Assembly: GCF_000372525.1 (NCBI RefSeq)
Contig: NZ_AQUR01000064.1
Span: 183-41,178, forward strand
DNA length: 40,996 nt
Direction: 5' to 3'
DNA from: Cupriavidus neocaledonicus
Lineage (GTDB): Bacteria > Pseudomonadota > Gammaproteobacteria > Burkholderiales > Burkholderiaceae
Below the pieces are notes generated by a model. It did not search any database, was not told the origin of the DNA, and saw nothing but the letters and a program-made list of their open reading frames with translations. A program made the translations under genes and the position numbers. Each line of letters starts with the position of its first letter. Positions within the stretch are counted from its first letter, which is position 1. Shown piece by piece: positions 16,703 to 25,651 of this stretch.

Positions 16703-18268
16703 TTATGCCTCCGCGACGGGAGAGGGCAGCGGCGCTTGCAGCGCGCCGAGTGCCTGCAGGGCGGCACGGTGTCCCGAGCGCACGGCGCCGTCCATGGCGC
16801 CGGCCCAGATGTCGGCCGTCTCGGTCCCCGACCAGATCAGCCGGCCCAGTGGTGGATGCAGGTGCTGGCCCAGCTTCGTCCAGAAACCGGCGGGCATCGG
16901 GTTGATGCAGCTCATCGACCAAGGGTCGACCTTGCCCCAGTCAAGGTCGTGGTATTGCGTGGGCTTCAGCGCCTGGTCTCCGAAAGCCCTGGCATAGACG
17001 GCGGAGAGGATGGGCTCGGCGGCGCTCGGCTCGGCCGGCAGGTAGCCGGGTTTGACGAAGGCGCTGAGCACACCGACCGAGCCGTCCGGCGGCGAGTTGT
17101 CGACCGACCAGATCAGCGGGCCGTCGAGCGGCACCACCTGGCCGTTGAAGCCTTTCTCGCGCCAGAACGGCTGTGGGTAGACATGTGCGGCCTTGCGCAT
17201 GGGCGCATGTGCAGGCCAGGCGCGGTGCAACTGTGCCCGGCCGGGAGGCAGGGGGGGATCGAACACGATCTGCTGGCACAGCGCCGGGTTCAGCGCGGCA
17301 ATGACGTGACGCGCCCGCACCACGCCCCCGTCGGTATGCAGTTCGACGATCTCGCGGTCCCAGCCGACGATCTTGCGCACCGGGCAGGACAGCCGGACCT
17401 TGTCGCCGAGGTCTTGCGCCATCCGGACGCTGAGAATCTGCGAGCCGCCGACGAAGCGGGTCTCCTGCGCGCCGTCCTTGATCTTCTCGAGCGTGTCGTA
17501 GTCACTGTTCGCGCTGTTGATCACCGACAGGTAGTGCAACAGCCCGAGTTGTGCGGGAGGCGCGCCGAGCGACAGGGTCGCGGCCATGCTGAAGGAGAAT
17601 TTCTCCTCGTTGCTCAGGCCTTGCCGCGCCAGCCAGTCGCCCAGCGTCAGCTTGTCGTATTCCGCTGCTTTCGACGCCTTCCATGGCGCGCCGCTGGGCA
17701 CGCCGCGCGCCATCTCGCTGAGCCTGGCGGCAACCTGTCCCTGGGCACCGATGCCCCCATGCAGATCCTGGGTCACGCGGATGTTGTCGGCGAGGAATAC
17801 GGTCTTGCCGGCGTAATAGGTGCCGAAGGTTTCGACGCCGAGCTCGCGCGCCAGGTCGGCAATGGCGGTCTGGCCGGGGCCGATCCACTGGCCGCCCGCT
17901 TCGGAGACCACGCTGTTGCCGAGGTCGTGGTTATAGGTACGGCCACCGACGCGGTTGCGCGCCTCCAGCACCACGAAGGCCTGGCAGCCGGCGCGCTGCA
18001 GGTCGCGCGCGGCGGTCAGTCCGGCCAGGCCGGCGCCAAGGATGGCGACGTCCAGCACGTCGCGCTGCGCGCGTGCAGCGCCCGCGCGCCGTGGTGCGGC
18101 GTTGGCGGCATGCGGTGCCGCGGCCACCGCCAGCGATGTGGCGGCCGCCGCTGCCGCAATGCCGAGCAGCCGGCGCCGCGTGTGTGAGTCCGGCCCGGAG
18201 CCGGGCGTCCTGTTCTGTATCGCCTCGACCTGTGCCGCGCCATCCCGGCGCCTTGTGTGCTCGCTCAT
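16703..18268 (-). CDS. Tat-exported flavin monoamine oxidase-family amine dehydrogenase (copy 1)
   Basis: A 521-residue FAD enzyme of the monoamine oxidase family. A twin-arginine signal (HTRRRLLGI, residues 29-37, then an Ala-rich segment ending ANAAP) predicts folded export to the periplasm. FAD signatures are AILGAGLAGLTAARD, the ARNRVGGRT motif and GGQWIG; the C-terminal FAD segment is LIWSGTETADIWAGAMDGAV. By eye the two aromatic-cage tyrosines of human MAO-B (398, 435) align to Cys and Ala, and the flavin-linking Cys397 to Ser, so flavin is probably not covalent. The ATG at 18268 is chosen, because the longer frame begins with TTG inside promoter repeats. The cytochrome follows without a gap. 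The substrate is unknown: a primary, secondary or cyclic amine. Confidence 0.88.
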   Translation of the reverse strand: MSEHTRRRDGAAQVEAIQNRTPGSGPDSHTRRRLLGIAAAAAATSLAVAAAPHAANAAPRRAGAARAQRDVLDVAILGAGLAGLTAARDLQRAGCQAFVVLEARNRVGGRTYNHDLGNSVVSEAGGQWIGPGQTAIADLARELGVETFGTYYAGKTVFLADNIRVTQDLHGGIGAQGQVAARLSEMARGVPSGAPWKASKAAEYDKLTLGDWLARQGLSNEEKFSFSMAATLSLGAPPAQLGLLHYLSVINSANSDYDTLEKIKDGAQETRFVGGSQILSVRMAQDLGDKVRLSCPVRKIVGWDREIVELHTDGGVVRARHVIAALNPALCQQIVFDPPLPPGRAQLHRAWPAHAPMRKAAHVYPQPFWREKGFNGQVVPLDGPLIWSVDNSPPDGSVGVLSAFVKPGYLPAEPSAAEPILSAVYARAFGDQALKPTQYHDLDWGKVDPWSMSCINPMPAGFWTKLGQHLHPPLGRLIWSGTETADIWAGAMDGAVRSGHRAALQALGALQAPLPSPVAEA

Positions 18269-18272
18269 TGTT

Positions 18273-18329
18273 CGGTGAAAGCCAAAAATAGTATATGGAG
18301 GCAAATATAGGACGAAAAGACAAACAAGT
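18273..18329 (-). promoter_or_regulatory. Three tandem 19-bp repeats upstream of amine oxidase copy 1
   Basis: On the minus strand three units follow each other at exactly 19 bases: ACTTGTTTGTCTTTTCGTC (from 18329), CTATATTTGCCTCCATATA (from 18310) and CTATTTTTGGCTTTCACCG (from 18291). All share TTTG-N-C at positions 6-11, and two share CTAT at 1-4. The same element stands before three other genes of the locus. A good -10 candidate, TATACT (18295-18290), lies across units 2 and 3. The last unit ends 5 bases before the start codon. Confidence 0.6.
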
Positions 18330-18387
18330 CAAAAGCCCATGGCGTAGGTTGTTTCGACATCGCTTAACGCATGAAGGCCAATGTCAT

Positions 18388-18411
18388 GGCAGGGAATACC
18401 CTGTCTTTTTT
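18388..18411 (+). terminator. Rho-independent terminator-like hairpin between divergent genes
   Basis: GGCAGGG, loop AATA, CCCTGTC and six T residues form a hairpin with one G-T pair. It lies between divergent genes, so it ends no plus-strand gene. It is nearly the same as the true terminator of the TetR gene at 33033-33060, and both stand directly before 19-bp repeat arrays. It is probably a relic of a duplicated terminator-promoter module, or an insulator. Confidence 0.65.
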
Positions 18412-18418
18412 CTTCTTT

Positions 18419-18456
18419 CTTTCTTTGCCATAGTTACCTAACTTTGGTGTGTTGGC
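18419..18456 (+). promoter_or_regulatory. Two tandem 19-bp repeats upstream of the dioxygenase gene
   Basis: CTTTCTTTGCCATAGTTAC (18419-18437) and CTAACTTTGGTGTGTTGGC (18438-18456) are units of the locus-wide element. The first matches the best copy (19805-19823) at 12 of the first 15 positions. TTGCCA in unit 1 could be a -35 element. No clear -10 is seen. Confidence 0.55.
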
Positions 18457-18495
18457 CTACTAACGAGTCGGCCGCGGAACGACAGGAGTTCACCC

Positions 18496-19329
18496 ATGGA
18501 TCAATCCAAGCGCAAGGCTTTCGCGGAGGACGGGGCCGTCCTTATCGAAGGCTGTCTCAATGCGGAACAGCTGGCGCTGTGCCGGCAGGCGTTCGACTGG
18601 GGCATCGAGAACCCCGGTCCCAATGCGCACAGCCTGTTCGACGGCTCGGTGCAGAAGTCGCATGTCGACAACGCAAATCCCTTTGCCAAGGGCAGGCTGG
18701 ATGAACTGGCCGCGGCGCTGCCCTTTGGCAGGTTGTTTGCCGACCTGTGGGGCTCCGAGCACGTCTGGTACTTCGCCGAGGAACTGTTTCTGAAGGCCGG
18801 CGGCAACGCAGGGCGCTCGCCCTGGCACCAGGACACTTCCTATCTGCCCTGGGCCGGCAAGCACTTTGCCAACGCCTGGATCAGCTTCGAAGCGGTACCC
18901 AAACGCAACGCGCTGGAGATCGTCCGCGGCTCGCATCTCGGTACGCGTCACGACGGCAGCACCTTCCAGAACCCGGACGATCCCACCGAACCCTTGCACG
19001 GTGGTGACGCCTGGCCGCGGTTGCCGAATATCGAGGCCGAGCGCCGCGCCAATCCCGATGCGTACGACATCGTCTCCTGGGCGACCCGGCCCGGCGACGT
19101 GCTGCTGCTGCATCCCGGCGTGCTGCACGGGGGCGGCGCCGTCGATGCCGACTTCCCGGATCGCCACACGCTGGTGATGCGCTTCTTCGGCGACGATGCG
19201 GTCTTCAGTCCGCTGCCGGAACACAGCGATGCGGGTTTCACGCCGGCGGGCGTCCTGTTTGTCGAAGAACTGGCATCGCTGAAGGCGGGCGACCCGTTCC
19301 GGGCTTCCTGCTTCCGTCAAATCCTATAA
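18496..19329 (+). CDS. PhyH-family Fe(II)/2-oxoglutarate-dependent dioxygenase
   Basis: A 277-residue enzyme of the phytanoyl-CoA dioxygenase family, which hydroxylates a C-H bond using O2 and 2-oxoglutarate. The iron triad reads His111 and Asp113 (SPWHQDTSYLPW) and His211 (HPGVLHGGG); Arg223 (DRHTLVMRF) is the likely 2-oxoglutarate anchor. The ATG at 18496 has AGGAG at good distance. No signal peptide is present, so it acts in the cytoplasm. It is the first gene of a short unit with the Rid protein, divergent from amine oxidase copy 1. In this locus it may hydroxylate the substrate or oxidatively remove an N-alkyl group; both are guesses. Confidence 0.88.
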   Translation: MDQSKRKAFAEDGAVLIEGCLNAEQLALCRQAFDWGIENPGPNAHSLFDGSVQKSHVDNANPFAKGRLDELAAALPFGRLFADLWGSEHVWYFAEELFLKAGGNAGRSPWHQDTSYLPWAGKHFANAWISFEAVPKRNALEIVRGSHLGTRHDGSTFQNPDDPTEPLHGGDAWPRLPNIEAERRANPDAYDIVSWATRPGDVLLLHPGVLHGGGAVDADFPDRHTLVMRFFGDDAVFSPLPEHSDAGFTPAGVLFVEELASLKAGDPFRASCFRQIL

Positions 19330-19347
19330 GCCAAGTCCCTCCCTGAC

Positions 19348-19764
19348 ATGACGACTCCCGCCATGAACCGACAGTCCATCATTCCGCCCGGCACCGAGGC
19401 GCTGTACGACGCCCTCCATTTTTCTCCCGCGACCCGCGTTGGCGACACCATCTGGGTTTCCGGGCAGGTTGGCATCGACGCCACCATGACCCCGGCAGAG
19501 GGCATGGAGGCGCAGGCGCGGCTCGCCTTCGAAGCGCTGAAAGGCGTCCTGGCGGCCGCCGGTGCCAGCCTTGCCGACGTGGTCGAACTGACGACCTACC
19601 ACACCCGCTTTCGCAGCGAGCTCGCCGAATTCACCAAGGTGAAGGACGAGTACATCCCCAACCGCTATCCCTCCTGGACTGCGGTCGGCGTGACCGAGCT
19701 GGCGCTGCCGGGGCTGTGCATCGAGATCCAGGCGGTTGCGGTAGTGGGCAGCGGCGAAACCTGA
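19348..19764 (+). CDS. RidA/YjgF-family protein lacking the carboxylate-binding arginine
   Basis: A 138-residue Rid-superfamily protein (trimeric enamine/imine hydrolases). Family segments are VSGQVGIDA, AFEALKGVLAAAGASLADVVELTTY and the C-terminal GLCIEIQAVAV. In archetypal RidA an Arg (position 105 in E. coli RidA-type proteins, in PARSCVEV) binds the substrate carboxylate. Here the aligned stretch is PSWTAVGV, with Trp110 at that place, so imines of amino acids are unlikely substrates. That suits an imine or enamine made from an amine by the oxidases in this locus. It lies 18 bases after the dioxygenase. The start could also be the ATG at 19363. Confidence 0.85.
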   Translation: MTTPAMNRQSIIPPGTEALYDALHFSPATRVGDTIWVSGQVGIDATMTPAEGMEAQARLAFEALKGVLAAAGASLADVVELTTYHTRFRSELAEFTKVKDEYIPNRYPSWTAVGVTELALPGLCIEIQAVAVVGSGET

Positions 19765-19804
19765 GCCAGGTCGCTCGCGGGCAACAACCGTCATTTTTTT
19801 GCGC

Positions 19805-19842
19805 CTATGTTTGTCATAGTGTCCTATGTTAGGCACTCTGTT
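19805..19842 (+). promoter_or_regulatory. Two tandem 19-bp repeats upstream of the DUF1329 gene
   Basis: CTATGTTTGTCATAGTGTC (19805-19823) and CTATGTTAGGCACTCTGTT (19824-19842) are 13 of 19 identical. The first holds a perfect dyad, CTATG-N5-CATAG (19805-19819). A run of seven T residues precedes it. TTGCGC (19799-19804) and TCCTAT (19822-19827), 17 bases apart, are a possible promoter that overlaps the repeats, so a bound protein would compete with RNA polymerase. Confidence 0.6.
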
Positions 19843-19897
19843 TAAAGAATACAAAGCCGGCACAGTAACCGGTTGAACCTGGTGGCAGGAGACACAG

Positions 19898-21262
19898 ATG
19901 AAATACACGACGTGGTTGATCAGCGCGACCGTTGCGCTTGGCGGCGCAGCTTACGCCGCCGCTCCCGAGCAGGACATGGGCCGGCTCGGCAAGGACCTTA
20001 CCCCGGTGGGGGCCGAGCGTGCCGGCAACAAGGACGGGTCCATTCCGGAATGGACCGGTGGCGACATGAAGGCGCCAGGCGGCTGGAAGCCCGGCACGCC
20101 GCGCCCCGATCCCTATGCGAACGACAAGCGCCTGCTGTCGATCGACGCGTCCAATGTCGACCGATACAAGGACAAGCTCGCCCCCGGGCAGGTCGAGATG
20201 GTGAAGACGATCCCGGGCTACCGCATGGACGTCTACACGACGCGCCGATCCTGTGGCTTCCCCGACTTCTACTACGAGCGCACGAAGAAGAATGCGGCGA
20301 GCGCCAGGCTTGCCGACAACGGCCGGAACCTGGCCGAGGCACTCGGCGCCGGCGTGCCGTTCCCGATCCCGCAGAGCGGCGTCGAAGCGATGTGGAACCA
20401 CAAGCTGCACTGGAAGGGCGAGGGCTTCCAGATGAGCTACGCCGGCTATATCCCGCCCAAAGGCGGCGACAGCATCGGCGAGCCGCTCGGCCAGGAGGAA
20501 TGGCAGACGTCGCCGATGTGGTCGCCGTCGAACAAGGGCGTCGCCGACGCGCGCGGCATCGAAAGCCTGTACCTCAACACCTTCACCAGCCCGCCGTCGA
20601 TCGCCGGGGATGCCACGCTCACGCAGTACAAGTTCGCCGAGGCCAACGACGTCTGGCTGTACTTCGCCAGCCAGCGCCGTGTACGCCGGGCGCCGACGTA
20701 CCAGTACGACGCGCCGCAGCTCAATACGGAGAACTTGCTGACGGTCGACCAGTATATGCAGTTCAACGGCCCGCTGGACCGCTACGACTGGAAGCTGGTC
20801 GGCAAGAAGGAGATGTACGTCCCGTACAACACCTATCGCCTCAACTCTTCCGCGAACAAGGTCGAGGATGTCGTCAAGCCGAAGTTCCTCAGCCGCGACC
20901 ACACGCGCTACGAGCTGCACCGCATGTGGGTGGTGGAGGCCACGCTCAAGTCCGGCATGCGCCATACCTTCCCCAAGCGCGTGTTCTATCTCGACGAGGA
21001 CACCTGGACCATCCTGGTGGAAGACATGTACGACGCGCAGGGCAAGGTCTGGCGCACGACCGAGATGGGCCCCTACATGGCCTGGGAAATCCCGGCCTGC
21101 GTGTGGGCGGCCAACACCAGCTATGACCACCAGACCCGGCGCGCGGTGCTCGACCGCGTGGTCGCGGGCCGCAAGGAGCCGGACTGGCTGGCCACGCGCG
21201 AAGGACGCCTGAAAGAGAAGACCTTCGAGCCGGACGGCCTGCGCCGATTCACCACGCGCTAA
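19898..21262 (+). CDS. DUF1329 exported protein (LolB-like fold family)
   Basis: A 454-residue protein with a cleavable signal peptide (MKYTTWLISATVALGGAAYA). The mature part matches DUF1329, a family with a LolB/LolA-like half-barrel that could carry a hydrophobic molecule across the periplasm. Features include DLTPVGAERAGNKDGSIPEW and GMRHTFPKRVFYLDEDTWTI. DUF1329 genes nearly always sit with DUF1302, RND and YCF48 genes, as here, in clusters for hydrophobic substrates. The ribosome-binding site is AGGAG, and the next gene starts 28 bases after its stop. It likely hands substrate between the outer-membrane channel and the RND protein; this is inferred. Confidence 0.9.
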   Translation: MKYTTWLISATVALGGAAYAAAPEQDMGRLGKDLTPVGAERAGNKDGSIPEWTGGDMKAPGGWKPGTPRPDPYANDKRLLSIDASNVDRYKDKLAPGQVEMVKTIPGYRMDVYTTRRSCGFPDFYYERTKKNAASARLADNGRNLAEALGAGVPFPIPQSGVEAMWNHKLHWKGEGFQMSYAGYIPPKGGDSIGEPLGQEEWQTSPMWSPSNKGVADARGIESLYLNTFTSPPSIAGDATLTQYKFAEANDVWLYFASQRRVRRAPTYQYDAPQLNTENLLTVDQYMQFNGPLDRYDWKLVGKKEMYVPYNTYRLNSSANKVEDVVKPKFLSRDHTRYELHRMWVVEATLKSGMRHTFPKRVFYLDEDTWTILVEDMYDAQGKVWRTTEMGPYMAWEIPACVWAANTSYDHQTRRAVLDRVVAGRKEPDWLATREGRLKEKTFEPDGLRRFTTR

Positions 21263-21290
21263 GCGATCACACGGGTACCGAGAGGCCATC

Positions 21291-23264
21291 ATGAAACTGC
21301 GTGATCACGCGGGACCGGTCGCCGGGGCGATCGGCAGGGCGAGTGCGAATGCATGTGCAAGCGCAAGGAAACTGGACCGGAAGCTGGTCTGCACCGCGAT
21401 CGTCGGCGTGCTGGCCGGGGCCAATGCAGGAGCGGCCCGCGCCGCGCAATGGACGCTCGACAACGGCTGGCAGGTGGCCTTCGACTCGACGGTGTCGTTC
21501 GGCGTGGCGGTGCGCACGTCGAAGACGAACTGCAGCTTCGTCGGCAATGACAACGGCGGTTGCGTCGGCGACGCCCCGACGCCGCTGCAGCAGAGCAACC
21601 CGGCCGTGTTCTCGTCGAGCCTGGACGTGCTGCGCGTGAACCAGGACGACGGCAACCTGAACTACAAGCGCTGGCAGCCGGTGTCCGCCAATGCGCAGTG
21701 GACCAGCGACCTGTACCTCAAGGCGTCCGACGGCTGGAGCGGGCTGCTGCGCGGCGTGGTCAACTACGACTTCGCGGTCGACCACACCCGGCGCAGCGAC
21801 CTCGACCCGTCGGCGCGCAACTTTGCCACCAGCAACCCGCGCCTGCTCGACGCCTACGTGACCAAGGAGTTCGAGGTCGGCGACCAGCAGGCGCGCGTGC
21901 GCGTCGGCAACCAGGTGCTGAGCTGGGGTGAAAACCTCTACATCCCGGGCGGCGTGAACTCGATCAACCCGATCTACCTGCCGTCGGCGCACCAGCCCGG
22001 CACGCCGCTGAAGAACCTGTTCATCCCGTCGCCGATGGTCTCGGCCAGTTCGTCGCTGGGTCCGGACCTGGGCATCGAAGCCTTCTACCAGTGGAAGTGG
22101 AACAGCTTTGTGTTCGATGCGCCCGGGACGTTCTTTTCGACCAGCGACTTCGTCGGCAGTGGTGGGCGCGGCCTCTATATCCCGACCTCGACGGTCAATG
22201 CGGCGCTGGGCGCCGCAGGCTTGCCGCCGTTTCCGCGCGCCACCATCGGCGACAACGGCACCCGGATCGTTGGAATCAATCCCGCCACCGGGTTGCCCTA
22301 CAACAGCCGCCTGAGCGCCGGCGAACTGGCTGATCCTGGCGCCAACCCGGTGGGGCCGCTGCTTGGCGCCGGCACGTTCATCCCGCGCGGCCCGGACAAC
22401 AAGCCGACCAATGCCGGGCAGGGCGGGCTAGCGTTGCGCTACAAGTTCCCCGATAGCGGCAACGAGCTCGGCTTCTACTACCAGCATTACAGCGACAAGG
22501 TGCCGTTCGTCAGCTACCAGGTGGGCAACACCACGGCCAATCCGTTCGGCTGGCAGGCGTCGCTCGACTATGGCAAGAACCGCGACCTGTTCGGCCTGTC
22601 GTACAACTTCCAGGCGGGCGAGTGGGTGATCGGCACGGAGCTTTCCTATCGGCCGCGCGATGGCGTCGCGATCGACCCCACCACGGTGATCGATCCGGGC
22701 AATCCGTACTACTGCAATGCGCTGGCCGATTTCACCGTGAAGCCGGTCGGCAGCAGCTGCAAGGGCTGGGTCGACACGCAGCACTACCAGCTGCACCTGA
22801 CCGGCATCCACATCATGTCGCCATCGGGATCGTTCGGCTGGCTGCTGCGCGCGCTGGGCGCCAGCGAGGGCACGCTCACCGCCGAGGGTGCGCTGGCGTA
22901 CTACCCGAAGCTGAAGCTCAACGCCGGCATCCCGTATGCGGTCACCGCCGACTACCAGCTGCCGACGAAGCTGTCGGCGGGCATGGTGCTGGCGGCGTCG
23001 GTGACCTATCCCAATATCTTCGGCACAAGGGCGTCGCTGTCGCCGGATATCGCCGTGATGCAGGGCATCGGCGGCTATTCGGCAACGGCGCTGCCGGGCT
23101 TCATCCAGGGCGCGGGCGCCGCGGTGATCGGCGCGACCATCGACTTCAAGACCAAGCCGGAAACCAGGCTGCGCCTGGACTACACCCACAACTGGGGCGG
23201 TAGCGGCAGCAACCTGCTGCGCGACCGCGACTTCTTTTCCCTCAGCATGACCACCGCATTCTGA
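21291..23264 (+). CDS. DUF1302 outer-membrane beta-barrel protein
   Basis: A 657-residue protein with an N-terminal export signal (hydrophobic LVCTAIVGVLAGANAGAARA after a basic stretch) and the alternating pattern of a beta-barrel, ending in phenylalanine (SLSMTTAF) as outer-membrane proteins do. DUF1302 proteins are thought to be FadL-like channels or adaptors for hydrophobic compounds. Recognisable blocks are VRVGNQVLSWGENLYIPGGV and GLALRYKFPDSGNELGFYYQ. Its stop codon shares one base with the start of the RND gene (TGATG), so translation is coupled. The N-terminus before the hydrophobic core is long, and a later start is possible. Confidence 0.9.
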   Translation: MKLRDHAGPVAGAIGRASANACASARKLDRKLVCTAIVGVLAGANAGAARAAQWTLDNGWQVAFDSTVSFGVAVRTSKTNCSFVGNDNGGCVGDAPTPLQQSNPAVFSSSLDVLRVNQDDGNLNYKRWQPVSANAQWTSDLYLKASDGWSGLLRGVVNYDFAVDHTRRSDLDPSARNFATSNPRLLDAYVTKEFEVGDQQARVRVGNQVLSWGENLYIPGGVNSINPIYLPSAHQPGTPLKNLFIPSPMVSASSSLGPDLGIEAFYQWKWNSFVFDAPGTFFSTSDFVGSGGRGLYIPTSTVNAALGAAGLPPFPRATIGDNGTRIVGINPATGLPYNSRLSAGELADPGANPVGPLLGAGTFIPRGPDNKPTNAGQGGLALRYKFPDSGNELGFYYQHYSDKVPFVSYQVGNTTANPFGWQASLDYGKNRDLFGLSYNFQAGEWVIGTELSYRPRDGVAIDPTTVIDPGNPYYCNALADFTVKPVGSSCKGWVDTQHYQLHLTGIHIMSPSGSFGWLLRALGASEGTLTAEGALAYYPKLKLNAGIPYAVTADYQLPTKLSAGMVLAASVTYPNIFGTRASLSPDIAVMQGIGGYSATALPGFIQGAGAAVIGATIDFKTKPETRLRLDYTHNWGGSGSNLLRDRDFFSLSMTTAF

Positions 23265-25642
23265 TGCTTGCACGCCTGTTAACCCGTCTAGAAGCTGCCC
23301 TGTTCGGGCATCGCCTTCCATTCCTGCTGCTGCTGGCGGGCGTCACGGCCGTCATGGGCGTGCTGGGGGCGAAGCTCGAGCTCGAAGCCGGCTTCGAAAA
23401 GCAGCTGCCGCAGGGCCATGAGTACATCAAGACCTTCGAGCAGTACCGCCACCAGCTGTTCGGCGCCAACCGGCTGACCATCGCCGTCCATGCCCGCGAC
23501 GGCGACATCTGGAACGCGCAGGCGCTGACCCAGGTGCTCAAGGTAACCGAAGCCGTCACCTACCTGCCCGGCGTGGACCGGGCGAGCGTGACTTCGCTGT
23601 GGACGCCGAACGTCTTCTTCACCGAGATCACCGAAGACGGCTTCCGCGCCGAGGCGGTGACCGGCGGAGACGTCGTGCCGGAGAAGCTCTCGGCCGAGGT
23701 GATCGGCATGGTCCGCCAGCGTGCCACCGCCGGGGGCCATATCGGCACTCTGGTCGCGCGCGACCAGACCAGCGCGCTGATCACCGCCGAGCTTGGTGAT
23801 GTCGACCCGGCCACGGGCAGGAAGCTGGACTATATCCAGTTCAACCGCTTGCTGGAGGAGAAGATCCGGCGCCCGTTCGAGAATGACAAGGTCGAGATCC
23901 AGATCATCGGGTTTGCCAAGCAGACCGGCGACATCGCCGACCGCGCGGCGGACGTGGCGCGCTTCTTCGCCATCGCCTTCCTGCTCACCGGGCTCGCCGT
24001 GTACTGGTACTGCCGCTCGCTCCGCCTGACGCTGCTGCCGCTGGCGTGCTCGCTGGTGTCGCTGGTGTGGCAGTTCGGCACGCTGCGCCTGCTCGGATAC
24101 GGGCTTGATCCGCTGGCGATCCTGGTGCCATTCCTGGTGTTCGCCATCGGCGTCTCGCACGGTATCCAGCAGATCAACTTCATCGTGCGTGAAGTGGCGC
24201 AGGGAACCGATTCCGCCATGGCCGCGCGGCGCAGCTTCACGGGCCTGCTGATTCCCGGCTCGCTCGCGCTGATCACCGCGCTGGTCAGCTTCGTCACGCT
24301 GCTGCTGATTCCGATTCCGATGATCCGCGAGCTGGCGCTGACCGCGGCGATCGGCGTGGGCTACAAGATCGTCACTAACCTGATGATGCTGCCGGTGGCC
24401 GCGTCGTACTTCCGCTTTTCGCCGGAGTTCGCGCGCCGGTCCCTGGCCCGGCGTGAACGCCATAACTTGTGGCTGGAAGCCATCGCCCGCATCGCGCGGC
24501 CGCGCAACGCCGCGCTGGTGACGCTTGCCGGCGCGGTGATCTTCGGCCTGGCGGTATGGCAGAGCCAGGGGCGCCACATCGGCAGCCTGCAGGCGGGCGC
24601 GCCGGAACTGAGCGCGGACTCGCGCTACAACCTCGACGTGGCGGCGATCGTCGACCGCTTCGCCGTGGGCCTGGACTGGCTGACCGTCGTGTTCGAGGCG
24701 AGACCGGAGCACAAGGGCGAAGTCTGTTCCCGCGCCGACGAGCTGCTGTTCATCGACGATTTTGCCTGGCGCATGGGCAGCGTGCCTGGTGTCGTGTCGA
24801 CCGACTCGCTGGCCGCGCAGCTCAAGCTCTACAACGTCGGCATGAACGAAGGCAGCCCCAAGATGGCGACCGTGACGCGCGACCCGCGCGGCCTCGGCTC
24901 GCAGTTCCAGGGCGTGAACAACCGCATCGCCGGCCTGTCGTCGATCGACTGCCGCGTGCAGGGCGTCAACCTCTACCTGCCGGACCACCGCGCCCCGACC
25001 ATCAAGGGCGTGGTGGAGGCGGTGAAGGACTTCCGCGACGCCAACCGGATCGACGGGGTGCACGTGCGGCTGGCGAGCGGCAACGCCGGCGTGCAGGCCG
25101 CCACCAACGAGGTGCTGGAGGCAAGCGAGCTGCCGATGATGCTCTACGTCTACGCCGCCATCCTGATCCTGGTGTTCCTGGTCTACCGCGACTGGCGCGC
25201 GATGATTGCCTGCTGCCTGCCGCTGACCGTCGCGACGTGGATCGGCTACTGGTTCATGAAGCAGCTGGAGATCGGGCTGACCGTGGCCACGCTGCCGGTG
25301 ATGGTGCTCGCGGTCGGCGTCGGCGTGGACTACGCCTTCTACATCTACAACCGCCTGCAGGTGCAGCTTGCGCACGGTCTGGAGTTCACCCGGGCACTCG
25401 AGCTGGCGATGAAGGAGACCGGGCTTGCCACCGTATTCACCGCCATCACGCTGTCGGTCGGCGTGGCCACGTGGACGTTCTCCAGTCTCAAGTTCCAGGC
25501 CGACATGGGCGCGCTGCTGACCTTCATGTTCATCGTGAACATGGTGATGGCCATCACGCTGCTGCCCGCCTTCGCGGCGATGCTCGAGAAGTTCTTCCCG
25601 CGGCGGGGACCGGTGTACATGCCGGAAATTCTGAAGCACTAG
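23264..25642 (+). CDS. RND/MMPL-family transporter
   Basis: A 792-residue inner-membrane protein with the RND two-fold design: helix 1, a large periplasmic loop (about 35-220), five helices, a second loop (about 430-620) and five more helices. Characteristic sequence is VFAIGVSHGIQQINF and VLAVGVGVDYAFYIYNRLQV in the two sterol-sensing-type repeats. It belongs to the single-chain HAE3/MMPL-like group that works without a membrane-fusion or TolC partner. Together with DUF1302, DUF1329 and YCF48 proteins it probably moves a hydrophobic compound across the envelope using proton motive force; direction is not known. It overlaps the upstream gene by one base and precedes the YCF48 gene by 9 bases. 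Confidence 0.92.
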   Translation: MLARLLTRLEAALFGHRLPFLLLLAGVTAVMGVLGAKLELEAGFEKQLPQGHEYIKTFEQYRHQLFGANRLTIAVHARDGDIWNAQALTQVLKVTEAVTYLPGVDRASVTSLWTPNVFFTEITEDGFRAEAVTGGDVVPEKLSAEVIGMVRQRATAGGHIGTLVARDQTSALITAELGDVDPATGRKLDYIQFNRLLEEKIRRPFENDKVEIQIIGFAKQTGDIADRAADVARFFAIAFLLTGLAVYWYCRSLRLTLLPLACSLVSLVWQFGTLRLLGYGLDPLAILVPFLVFAIGVSHGIQQINFIVREVAQGTDSAMAARRSFTGLLIPGSLALITALVSFVTLLLIPIPMIRELALTAAIGVGYKIVTNLMMLPVAASYFRFSPEFARRSLARRERHNLWLEAIARIARPRNAALVTLAGAVIFGLAVWQSQGRHIGSLQAGAPELSADSRYNLDVAAIVDRFAVGLDWLTVVFEARPEHKGEVCSRADELLFIDDFAWRMGSVPGVVSTDSLAAQLKLYNVGMNEGSPKMATVTRDPRGLGSQFQGVNNRIAGLSSIDCRVQGVNLYLPDHRAPTIKGVVEAVKDFRDANRIDGVHVRLASGNAGVQAATNEVLEASELPMMLYVYAAILILVFLVYRDWRAMIACCLPLTVATWIGYWFMKQLEIGLTVATLPVMVLAVGVGVDYAFYIYNRLQVQLAHGLEFTRALELAMKETGLATVFTAITLSVGVATWTFSSLKFQADMGALLTFMFIVNMVMAITLLPAFAAMLEKFFPRRGPVYMPEILKH

Positions 25643-25651
25643 GACGCAACG

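Noticed and set aside
16508..18187. A 559-residue open frame on the plus strand
   Set aside because: It is antisense to the amine oxidase and cytochrome genes and its composition is of the shadow type.
18269..18304. TTG start extending amine oxidase copy 1 by 12 residues
   Set aside because: The extension lies in the tandem repeat array, and the ATG at 18268 gives a normal distance to the twin-arginine motif.
18273..18456. CRISPR-like array
   Set aside because: The 19-bp units are contiguous direct repeats without spacers and lie in promoters.
19829..21292. A 487-residue open frame on the minus strand
   Set aside because: It is antisense to the DUF1329 gene, which has clear family motifs and a signal peptide on the plus strand.
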